Shown: positions 11,586 through 20,789 of the stretch, piece by piece
Layout: every line of letters starts with the position of its first letter
Numbering within the stretch: the first letter of the stretch is position 1
Source: Xiphophorus maculatus
Taxonomy: Eukaryota; Chordata; Actinopteri; Cyprinodontiformes; Poeciliidae
Reading direction: 5' to 3'
DNA: 64,000 nucleotides
Assembly (NCBI RefSeq): GCF_002775205.1
Contig: NC_036445.1
Coordinates: 26,392,953-26,456,952 of the forward strand
The notes under the pieces: generated by a model
Database searches by the model: none
Told to the model about the DNA's origin: nothing
The model's input: the letters and a program-made list of their open reading frames with translations, nothing else
Translations under genes and position numbers: made by a program

Positions 11586-11591
11586 AATAAA
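11586..11591 (+). terminator. Poly(A) signal of hepcidin copy 2
   Basis: AATAAA about 200 bp after the broken last exon, in nearly the same relative place and context (CCACAATAAATGATA) as in copy 1 (CCGTAATAAATGTTA). Confidence 0.65.
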
Positions 11592-12245
11592 TGATATCAA
11601 ACTTCCCTAATCTTCTGTGTCTTTAAGGGCGGTGGTGGATTTAACATGTTTTTTGTCACCTTTTTATTCGTGGAATCCGTTCTCATTTGGAAACATTTTA
11701 GAATGTCAAGTTTTTTGAATTACAGAAATCAGAGACCTGCATTAAAGAATGTGGATACTCAAAAAAAAAAGACTATTTCACGCTTAGCAGAATTTTGGGT
11801 AAATAAAGTATACAGGAACTAATATAAATCATCATTGAGGATTTTGTCGTCAAATTATGTGATAATAATCAGTTCAAAAACACTTAATTACTTCATTTCA
11901 AAAACTTCATTTGTCCAAGTATCTTCAAAGAACCAATGTTAATGGGCAGAAAGGATCTTTTGGTAGCAGTCAGTGTTCCAACAAACCTGAAGAGGCCTCT
12001 GACTGAAAACTGTTACTCAAAACAAAATCGTTAGGATTTATGAAGCAAAATTATTATTAAAGGTAGAACGCCGACTCACAACCTGCCTTGAAGCTGAACC
12101 TTGTTTAATTGAAACTTTAAATTTTGTTTATTTACTTTTAGGAAAGTATTGTTTGTGTGCCTTCATTTTTGCTTCTGAGGATTAGGTGACAAATACTCTC
12201 GTTTTGAGAGAATATTTGTCTCTCTTTATAAAGAGATTTTCATAA
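11592..12245. other. Non-coding spacer
   Basis: No gene or clear repeat seen. A 14-bp perfect palindrome (CTCTTTATAAAGAG) lies at 12222-12235. Confidence 0.45.
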
Positions 12246-12248
12246 AGA

Positions 12249-12279
12249 GTAAAAGCTGACTTGCACCATCAGCTTTTAC
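12249..12279. repeat. 11-bp hairpin
   Basis: GTAAAAGCTGA at 12249-12259 is complementary to 12269-12279 with a 9-nt loop. It lies at the edge of a Tc1 fragment. Confidence 0.7.
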
Positions 12280-12282
12280 ATA

Positions 12283-12345
12283 GAGAGGTGTGTGCCTTTC
12301 CAAATCAAGTCCAATCAACCGAATTCACCACAGGTGGACTCCATT
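12283..12345. mobile_element. Tc1 transposon fragment
   Basis: GTGTGCCTTTCCAAATCAAG and CACCACAGGTGGACTCCA are characteristic of the 3' non-coding part of a salmonid-type Tc1 element. Only this short piece is recognisable. Confidence 0.6.
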
Positions 12346-12879
12346 TGATTACTTCTAATGGGAGCCGTCTATGAAACTACACACAAAAAAAAACCCAAAC
12401 AGAATTGATTACATTATTTCCTCATTTTTCCCCCCAAAAAACTCAATTCATGTCTTGCTTGTGTAACAAGGGGGAAGAACCAGATTGTGACAGAGGACTT
12501 GGCCTTAAAGCCAACTGGTAGACGTCTCAAATCTCATCAAGTAGCCCAGGGTCTCCCAATTAAAAGTACCCAGGGAGGTCTGGCTTAATATGATGAAACA
12601 GAAATAGTATACAAAATATATTCTATTTATACAATATTAAAAATGGACTCCATTATTCTAGTTTAAAACCCAGTAGAGCACAGCAACTCGGGACACTAGA
12701 AGCAATTTGAGACTTAAACAAAAACTGCAAACCAAATTAATAATCACGCAAATTAAGGACACAAAACAATGTTAGACAAAACACACAAAACAAAACAAAT
12801 CTCACGTTGCGTCAGCTCAGTCCTACGACGCTGAGCCCAATCAGCTGATTCATAAAATAAAACAAACTATGAACTAACC

Positions 12880-13103
12880 CAGGGGTGGGCAATCCTGGTC
12901 CTCGAGGGCCGGTGTCCTGCAAATCTTAGATGTCTCCCTGGTCCAACACACTTGAATCCAATAACTCAATCACCTCCTAAGTGCAGTCAAGTTCTCCAGA
13001 GTCCTGCTACTGACCTCATTATTTGACTCAGGTGTGTTGAAGTAGAGATGCATCTAAATGTTGCAGGAGACCGGCCCTCGAGGCCTGGAGTTGCCCACCC
13101 CTG
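12880..13103. mobile_element. hAT-type MITE, 224 bp, with perfect 8-bp target duplication
   Basis: The terminal inverted repeats begin CAGGGGTGGGCAA and end TTGCCCACCCCTG. The next stretch (CCTCGAGGGCCGGTGTCC / rearranged complement at the right) extends the pairing. AACTAACC flanks both sides (12872-12879 and 13104-13111). An 8-bp duplication is the hAT signature. There is no coding capacity. A sister copy lies inside the LINE at 33707. Confidence 0.9.
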
Positions 13104-13111
13104 AACTAACC

Positions 13112-14985
13112 GTTCGGTGCTACAACTCCAGCCCTTTAGCTCAACCTATTAATTTAACCGAAAGCATCTAAAAAAAAAATGCACCCAGGTGAGAGCAAAA
13201 TATGCAACATCAGCAATCTGTAATACCAAAAAGAACAGTAAAGTGTCTGCCGACAATAATAAAACCACTTAAGGCAAAATGAAAAACTGTTACCTTAATC
13301 TGCCACAACAGCGTACAGATGCTGCAGTAAAGAACCGCTGAAATGCATCCTGAAAAAGCAATTAGAAAGCACGTCAGAAAGATAGTAGCAACAATATAAA
13401 AAGCGACCCAACATTACACAGAACCAAACACAGGTGACGACAAAAATCCATTTATCCTACCAGCAGCACAAATGTGCAGGGTCCAAATCTTGGCGCTCAT
13501 CCGACAGATCCAACAATGGACCCGACTCTCTAAACCTGGCGGGCACACCTGGTGCCTACATACACACTGATGAGCCCGACAAATGCTGCGAACGGAAGTG
13601 AAGGTGGGGGAAACGGGGCATGATGCATTCAAGGGCCAGAAACGGGTGGGAATTTACAGCCATTTTATGTAAACACTTTTCTCAACCTAATGCGCCACCC
13701 GGTTCCACTTATATGGTTCCACTTTCCTCTTTATTTTTGCTTAATACACTTTAGAATTTCTGTATTTACATTTTTAAAATTACATTTTAAAAAAACATGC
13801 TAGACATTAATTAATCATTTTTGCAAGTCAAAAAGGAGATAGTTGTGTCCTCCACACTGAGAACATGAAGTTTTGAATCAGGGGGAGTCTTGGCGTTCGC
13901 CAAAATAGAAAACCTACAGAAATGAACGCATGCTGTTCCAAAGCGGTACAGAGTAAAACAGAAGATCTTTCATAAATAATTTAGTTTAATTACATTTTTT
14001 ATACTGAGACACCACCAACAAATATCAACATTTGTAAATTTACCTGCTGATTTACTTGTTGTTAACATTTCGAGACAAAGTCATAAAACTGTCATGACTT
14101 CTGAGATGCTCTGAAAATAGATTTCATAAAACCTGGAACATCTTTCATGATTTGATTTTATTTATTTTTTCAATAAACCCACAACAGAGGTCCAGGAATA
14201 TTGACATCTTGACATTGGTTTTTGTATGGTCTAAATGTGCATTTTTAACATATTTCTTGCTACATACCTGGTCAGTGACAGTATTTACGGGGAGGTTGGT
14301 TGTTTGTTGGGTGGGGTTTATTTTTATTTTTCCTTGTTGGAATTGTGATAAATAATAAATATACTAAACACCAAACTGTCATCAACTTTGTTGCTTCCAG
14401 ATATTCTCACTTCATCTTTTCTTTCTTCAGTATCCAACATAAAATGGATTTTCATACATAATTCACACACTAGTATTTGCTAAAGTTGGTTAAGTATTCA
14501 TCGGGCAGCCTAAATGCTTTGACTGATATTTGGGGCCGTTTTCTCGGTCAGCACTTGAAAGATCACCGTCGGAATATTGTGGACCAATTTCACTTTGGCC
14601 ACAAAGAAACACGTCCAATCATGCGCCTTAAGCTCGCAAAGATTTTGGAGTCGTCGTCAGAAACGGAGGAACCCGACTCCCTCCCCGTGCGGACAGACTG
14701 TTCTCCCTCGGATTAGAACGTTCTCAGTCGCACCCTCTCATCCCCCGAAACAACAACAACCTCGATGAACAAATTAAAGCTTCTGGGCCGGAAATCTCCG
14801 CTTTGCGGGAAACGGCTCGGATTTGTCGTCTCATTTTCAAAGATAACAAATCACAGACGTTTTATTTTCTTGCTTCCCCTTGTTGAAGAAATGCGTAAAT
14901 AAAAAAAACTCGGTTTACAGATAAGAACATCCAGAAAACATCTTTTGCTGCCCTCCATCCACGTCCTGCCATTGAACAAAGCTGC
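13112..14985. other. Non-coding, no gene supported
   Basis: Several open frames of 60-80 codons occur (for example 14477-14716) but none has a recognised domain or splice support. No hepcidin exon was found upstream of the orphan promoter. Confidence 0.45.
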
Positions 14986-15006
14986 TGCAGTAAATACTGT
15001 CCCAAG

Positions 15007-15060
15007 TATAAATACCAGCTGATTTCTCACATTCAATCATCAGCCTGACCTAAAGGCCAG
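15007..15060 (+). promoter_or_regulatory. Orphan hepcidin-type promoter
   Basis: TATAAATACCAGC at 15007 is followed by CTCACATTCA and an ATCATCAG segment, closely like copy 1 (5837 onwards: TATAAATACCAGC...CTCACATTCAGACATC). No hepcidin first exon follows within the next kilobase. It is most simply the remnant of a fifth copy whose body was deleted. Confidence 0.7.
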
Positions 15061-16480
15061 AGTGAATCTGTTGGATTCAAATGTACAAATACTCATAGAC
15101 AACAACTCAGTTTCAAATGGAAATGAATTCTTAGCATGCAGTTTGTTTCCTTAAATCTGTTTGTTCAATCGGGTTAATAGGTAATAAAAATGTTTACGTC
15201 GTTTTTAGTTTGACTTCACTGACTTCCCCATCAGCCTGTGAACTAAAACCAGGAGTTTTTAAGGTTCCCGCAGCATCAGAGGATCCTCTCTAAGTGACGA
15301 GTCGCCGGGCGTGACACAAAATGTCGGCGCCACAACGTTGACAGACTTCGCTTGCTCAGAGGATTTCACCGGAAATGGCCGACTCACACGTAGGACAAAA
15401 GAAAGGTGCTGGAGCGGCCTAGTCAAACTCTGGACTTAAATGCTACGTAGGTTTGTATGGTAATCTAAAACAGAAACAAATCTGAAACATAAGACACTTA
15501 TCCACAAAGACCTGCGTCACTTAAAGCCAGTTTAATCAGGTTATAATTTGCTGCAGTTGTACTAACCTATAACTAACTAACATAACTAATAACTCCTAAC
15601 TTCATGATGATGAACGCACGAGACGGTAGGTAAGCGGAAACAAGCAGAAAAATAATACATTTTATCATTGAAGCAAAGCTTTTATCATAAAGCATCAAAG
15701 TGTAGCTACAGTTTGTACAGGTTTTTTTTGTTGTTGTCATAATGGCGTACATGAGGAGAGAGACTGTGCTGTCTATTTTATGACGTTTCCATCAAACAGA
15801 CATATTCACAAAATCTGTCATTTTTGTTGCTCTGCACCTTTTTGAACCATAAGACGTTAATCTCTGCAACACGGAACTAAAAGATGTTTCTTTTTATTTG
15901 GTGCATGCAAACGTCTGATTTCAGCTGTATGTAATAAAAAAAACCAACACTTTACGCCCCAGTACTTGTTAGAAATGACTTCCTGCCATGAATGTGTCTA
16001 GAAGCTTCTTGAGAAAAAAAAAATAGAGACATTTGTTTTCACTCCTCGGGGTTTTTTTGGGGGGGTTTCTTTTCATCGACAGAAAGACTTAACTGGCCAA
16101 AATGACATCTTTGTACAACTCACACTACATTGTTAGGTAAACATTTTACAAACTTTGCTAAACTTGTAAATTGAAGCAACGTTACACACCTGACTTGGCT
16201 TCTGTGTGAGGGAGTTTCTCAGCGGGTCAAGAATGTCCTGACTTTCCTCTCCGTTCCAATCAAAGGAAAATGAGAAACTGAAACGTTTGTGGAGGAAAGC
16301 CACGGTTTATTTTATGGACACTAATAAACATATCATTAGTGCATGACTAAGCTGCAGGTTTGTTTGCTGTGTGTTGTTTTAAACTGGAAAAATGACCAAA
16401 GCTGACAGCTTTCACAAACTAAATCTACAAATATTTCAAAATATCCCATTTCTATCCCAAATATCCGACTGTGGGGAATT
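15061..16480. other. Non-coding spacer
   Basis: No gene, exon remnant or classified repeat recognised. Confidence 0.45.
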
Positions 16481-16483
16481 CCC

Positions 16484-16493
16484 AGGGTGACGA
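16484..16493 (+). promoter_or_regulatory. Palindromic NF-kB-type site of hepcidin copy 3
   Basis: GGGAATTCCC, a perfect palindromic match to the kappa-B consensus. The following sequence aligns with the copy 2 promoter (CAACAGCT, then CATCAAG...AGCAAATC). The TATA position reads GAATATTAATAGG (about 16513) and no longer has a good TATA box. Activity is inferred only. Confidence 0.5.
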
Positions 16494-16603
16494 GGCAACA
16501 GCTTCATCCTTGTGAATATTAATAGGAGCGCTTTCCTCACACTCCATCAATAGAGGGAATTCAAGGATTGATGTCAAGATCAGAAGCAAATCTATTACAT
16601 CTA

Positions 16604-16995
16604 CAGTACAGACCAAAAGTTTGGACACACCTTTTAATTCAATGAGTTTCCTTTATTTTCATGACTTTTGACATTGTAGATTCACACTGAAGGCATCAAA
16701 ACTATGAATAACACATGTGGAAATATGCACTAAACAAAAAAGTGTAAAACAACTGAAAATGCCCCTTATATTCTAGTTTCTTCAAAGTAGCAACCTTTTG
16801 CTGTGATTACTGCTTTGCACACACTCTGCATTTTCTTGATGAGCTTCAAGAGGTCGTCACCTGAAATGGTTTTCACTTCATAGGTCAACCTGCCCTGTCA
16901 GGTTAATAAGTGGGATTTCTTGCCTTATAAATAGTCATGAAAATAAAGAAAACCCATTGAATTAGAAGGTGTGTCCAAACTTCTGGTCTGTACTG
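16604..16995. mobile_element. Tc1/mariner MITE, 392 bp, inserted at TA in the hepcidin copy 3 leader
   Basis: Terminal inverted repeats read CAGTACAGACCAAAAGTTTG at the left. The right end is the complement with one or two changes, ending GGTCTGTACTG. TA flanks both ends (16602-16603 and 16996-16997), the Tc1/mariner duplication. The interior keeps non-coding and leader stretches of a larger Tc1, including a TATAAATA-like GCCTTATAAATAG near 16921. No transposase remains. It separates the hepcidin promoter from its start codon. Confidence 0.92.
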
Positions 16996-17019
16996 TAGAT
17001 TTGTCCAGATCTCTGTAGC

Positions 17020-17191
17020 ATGAAGACGTTCGCCGTCGCGGCCACCGTTTCCCTCCTGCTCCCTTCTCTCTGTGTTCATGAGAACTCTGCCGTCCCTGTG
17101 GATGAGGCGAGAGCTTCATCTGAAAACACATCCATCCATTTATTCGCCTTATGGCGGGTATTAAAATGACACCTCGGAGGAATCCTGGAAC
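17020..17191 (+). pseudogene. Hepcidin copy 3, exon 1 and exon 2 remnant
   Basis: Exon 1 (17020-17106) is an open 29-codon frame with a hepcidin signal peptide (MKTFAVAATVSLLLPSLCVH) and the usual ENSAVPVDE end. The donor is GCGAGAGCTTCATC where intact copies read GTAAGAGCTTCATC or similar, so GT has become GC. Only about 24 bp of exon 2 remain (17168-17191, reading DTSEESWN) before a GTGAGC donor. The first two thirds of exon 2 and its acceptor are gone. Together with the leader transposon this copy looks dead. A GC donor can occasionally work, but the exon 2 loss would still break the product. Confidence 0.8.
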
Positions 17192-18376
17192 GTGAGCTGG
17201 CTGACTCGACGAGGTACTTCAAAATAAAAGCATGTCTGATTTGGAAATGACAGAGAACGACGTTACAAAAACAAAAACAAAAAACTAAATATCATGACTG
17301 CAACCTTTTCAGTGCATCATGAGCTCTGATTTCAAAAATCTTCTGGAAATAACTATACAGAGGAAGAGGAGTTGCAGAGAAACCAGGAAAGTACTGAAAG
17401 AGAAGCGAAGACCATCAGAGATTTTGTAAGAACTGTGAAAAAATAAACCAAACCTTTCACAAAGAGCAAAATGCTAAAAGACTTCTGTCTTTCTACTGAT
17501 AGGTGCTCCGGTTTCTGATATGCAATCCAGGGTCTTTTTTTTTTCATACTTGATGAAGACATTACTACAATCCCCTTTTTTTCATTGGTCAGCTCAAGGT
17601 GAACCTCCATTTCTATAGTTGGAAGAAATGGAGACAGAAAAGCCACTGAGCCGATTTCTGGGCGGTTTGTTGACTGTACAGAGTTCAGAGGTGGCATCGG
17701 GTCACAACAATGAACCAAAAGAGTTTTGGTCATTTTTATGCTTGTTGTATAAGATCAGAAATGTTATCTGTGAGTAACAGAAAGGGCTTCGCATAACCTA
17801 CTGATACCACGACTGATTTCTTCTTACAGTGTACTGCTTTTTCTTATAAGCTTAATTCCACACGGAGGATGAAAACAATGCATATATCAGATCTTAAAAC
17901 ATGGCACGTCGTGTTGCTACTGGTTTTAATTTTCCCAGCCTCCACCTCAAAAGCAAACCGCATACCGCGGATCCTCACTCAATCTGCTGGCTGCTGCTGA
18001 GCAAGTTGGTCACGCAAACTCAATCACGGCGCATATAGTCAAAATTGAACATAGCCACTCTTAAGAATCAAATCCATTTTATAGGAAATCAAAGCTTTAG
18101 AAAAGTGCTTTTGTCCACTCTATCATCCAAAACGCTGAAATAGCCATGATGCACCAGCAGGTGGCGATGACAGTGATACTAATGACATCAAAAGACAACA
18201 AGGCAAAACACCAGGTTTTGTTTCCTTTGTCACCATCCAGCCTTCCCTGTCAGTCATTCTTCAGGACACGTTTGAAATTTCATCGAAACGGAGCGGAGAC
18301 GACGCGAGCGCAGATTGGGATTTTGAACAGATTCGATTTAAAACTGTTACTGCGCGGCTAAAAAACTTTTGGAAAA
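17192..18376. other. Non-coding interval between hepcidin copy 3 remnants and the 18.4 kb exon
   Basis: No recognised repeat or exon. It includes a minus-strand 126-codon open frame (17353-17733) without any known domain or splice signals, not called. If copy 3 and the 18.4 kb exon are one gene, this is an enlarged second intron (intact copy 1 has about 324 bp). Confidence 0.4.
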
Positions 18377-18505
18377 ATGAACGAGTGTCTGATACCGAAA
18401 GTTGATGAAAACAAAATGAAGGAAAACGAATACCCTGGTCCCGCCAGGTGCCGGTTCTGCTGCGGCTGCTGCCTGGCGGATGTCTGTGGCTTGTGCTGCG
18501 ACTGA
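18377..18505 (+). pseudogene. Isolated hepcidin last exon with eight cysteines
   Basis: The frame 18377-18505 encodes 42 residues. The last 18 (18449-18502) read CRFCCGCC, LADVC, GLCCD, keeping all eight cysteines and the type 2 spacing, then TGA. The preceding PAR is a weak relic of the RRAR processing site. The C-terminal RF is replaced by D. An in-frame phase-0 AG (before GAAAACGAATAC, about 18423) could be the ancient acceptor, but it lacks a pyrimidine tract. It may belong with the exon 1-2 remnants at 17.0 kb. It is either a decayed exon or the core of a short novel peptide, and expression data would decide. I favour a decayed exon. Confidence 0.75.
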
Positions 18506-18552
18506 AATTTGGGGCCTGCCCATAGCAATGCATAGGAGGCAGTGGCTGACTT

Positions 18553-18588
18553 CACATTGTGCTAATGCCTTAACATTAGCACAATGTG
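18553..18588. repeat. Perfect 15-bp hairpin
   Basis: CACATTGTGCTAATG at 18553-18567 is the exact complement of 18574-18588, with a 6-nt loop. It lies 48 bp after the stop codon of the isolated hepcidin exon, at the start of a TTAGC-rich repeat. Confidence 0.9.
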
Positions 18589-18900
18589 CTTGGGTAAAGG
18601 CTAATGTATTAGCATAAGCCTTTTCCCTAAAATATGCTTTTATCTATTTTTCTCACTTATTAGCCATGTTTAGCACACTGAATGTAGGAAGTCAATGTAA
18701 GACAACATTCTAATGATACCCCAAATGTCGCTGGCAGCATTTAGGCTTACATTAGCATTTTGGCTAATTTTAGCTTATACACTAATTTTAACATTCTGAA
18801 TGGCGTAAATCCATATTAGTCAACATGCTTGTGACTCTCCACAGGCTGTTGACTACAATTTAGCTAAGCTTAGCATTGATGCTCATTTTTAGCATCAGAA
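18560..18900. repeat. TTAGC-rich repeat
   Basis: Dense TTAGC/GCTAA words in both orientations, typical of a fish interspersed repeat. It replaces the 3' UTR expected after the hepcidin exon; no AATAAA resembling that of copies 1 and 2 follows. Confidence 0.5.
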
Positions 18901-20570
18901 CCCTGGGTCCAAACCCACAGGCACACTTTGGCAGGCCACCGGTTAAATTTCTTCAGGAATTTTCTAGTTATTCCTGTTGTCTTCAATTAAACACGCGACG
19001 TCACCGAATGCGTTCATAGGTTCAGACCTCGTTTTCCGCTGTGCTGCCGAGCGCAGAGAAAGGAATTGCTGTGGAACGCAAAAAAATAATAAGCTAAACT
19101 CGCTATACGTTGTGTGCTTTTGTTAATCATTTGCCTTAAACGTCTTAACTTTCACGAGCAGATTTGAGCGCGGGAGGCCTCAGAACTTCAGCCCAGTCAC
19201 ACGATTTCCATCGCTGGTGCTGTTTAGGAGATAATATCCTGTGTTGGCGTCCAACAAACAATACTTCCAGCAAAAATATTATCTTCCAAGGGAGTTGTGC
19301 TGTCCAAGTGCAAACCGAGCTCGGCTTCGTGGCGGTTCACTTATTATCCAGCAGAGAACAGGGAGGTATGGCGAGCTGCCACGGCGGTGTGGATATTATT
19401 GTGTTGCTTTCAGCTTGGCTTGATCGCGCCTCACAGCTCTAACAACCACAGGGGTCAAATAAACAGCCTGGTGTTAAATTTGCGCAAAAAAAATAAAAAA
19501 GGCATGATTAGGGAACACACAGACTCGGACAAGCCGTGTGACAGAGTGATGAATGGTGAGACTCCGTACGGAGAGGTCAACACGTCTTAAAGTGACAGGC
19601 GGAACAATAGCCAACCTTTGGTTGCTGGTTAAGCTTGTGTGGTTTTTACTTTAATTGCCCCTGTGCTCGCAGTAGTGCACATGCATGCAAAAACACGCAT
19701 TTGCTCGCATCCACGCACGTGCACAGACTGGCTGTCTGGAGCCGAGCGAGGCTTTCTGCTCTGATCCCACCCTCATGCCGGGCCTCGCAGGGGAGCGCCG
19801 TGGCGTGCCAGGCCTGCCTCGCGTCCAGACGCATGCCCGTTGCACACACCCCATCATTCCCCCCTTTACCAGCCAGCGCCTGCTGCCAAACCACACAAGG
19901 AGATAGTAAATGAATGCAGAGGGTACTTAGTCGTTTCCTCTCTCTCCCTCACACACACACACACACACACACACCGACCATGCGGTTTAGTATTCTCATT
20001 CATACCCACATACACTCGGAGGAGATGCAGAGCAGAGCAGGCAGCAATTAGGGGGCCTGTTCATCAGCGCGCTGCACTACAGTAGCTCCATAAATCCTCC
20101 TGCTTGTGTTTTAAAGAACAAACTAAAATACCTTTGTGGTAAACAGGGATTTTACAGAAGCAGAAGGGCAAACAAGTAGAAAAAAAGCAACAACAAAAAA
20201 AATCGGAAAAAACGAATGGGTGTTTTTAGGGAAAACCTCCGTGGAGATGAAGTGCGACGACGGCCCGCGTCCCTGTGCGTGCGTGTTCCTCCTCTCCAGT
20301 TGGAAAGTTGGTAACTGTCTGAACTGGAGGAGGATGTGACAGGAGCAAATCCCAAGTTTTTCTACTTTTGTTTGTTTGAACTGATTGGGTATTATTTTTA
20401 ATATATATATAAAAAAAATATGATGCTGATTTTTCTATGCAAGAAGCACATTTTCCCAAAAGTCACTTGCTTAGACAGACTAAGCTAATATGCTAGTAGT
20501 GGGAGGCTGATTTCTAACAAGAAAATAAATTTGAAAAAATTAAGGAATTGGCTACGTAATAGTACTTAAA
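18901..20570. other. Non-coding, mixed composition
   Basis: Several overlapping open frames at 19635-19913 on both strands arise from locally GC-rich sequence and have no recognised domain. A (CA)12 run lies at 19950-19974. No gene supported. Confidence 0.45.
19950..19974. repeat. (CA)12 microsatellite
   Basis: Uninterrupted CA units, visible directly. Confidence 0.95.
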
Positions 20571-20581
20571 GGTTTGTAAAT

Positions 20582-20583
<2 letters not shown>

Positions 20584-20639
<56 letters not shown>
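20584..20639. repeat. (TA)28 microsatellite
   Basis: About 28 uninterrupted TA units next to the 3' end of a minus-strand SINE. It may have grown from the SINE tail or target. Confidence 0.95.
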
Positions 20640-20642
<3 letters not shown>

Positions 20643-20649
20643 CGAAAGT

Positions 20650-20783
20650 CCTCAGAGAGGAAAGTAGGTAATGAGAGAGAGGGAAGGTCACCAGGCTGGG
20701 AATCGAACCTCTGACCTCCACGTTGAAGACTAAGGCCTCGTTATGTGCATTGTGCTTAACCCCTGGGCCACCACAGCACCCCA
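20650..20783 (-). repeat. tRNA-derived SINE (minus strand)
   Basis: Read on the minus strand, an A-box-like GTGGCCCAGGGGTTAAGCAC (20770-20751) is followed by a B-box GGTTCGATTCC (20709-20699). A body ending in the CTCTCATTACCTACTTTCCT segment then abuts (TA)n. The family is shared with the fragment at 3745-3870. Confidence 0.8.
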
Positions 20784-20789
20784 AAATGA

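Noticed and set aside
19635..20085. Cluster of overlapping frames on both strands
   Set aside because: Caused by local GC richness and a CA microsatellite; three frames on each strand are open equally, no domain, no splice signals.
20650..20783. Candidate tRNA gene from A and B boxes
   Set aside because: No acceptor stem or cloverleaf could be drawn and the body matches a second copy at 3745-3870, so it is a SINE.
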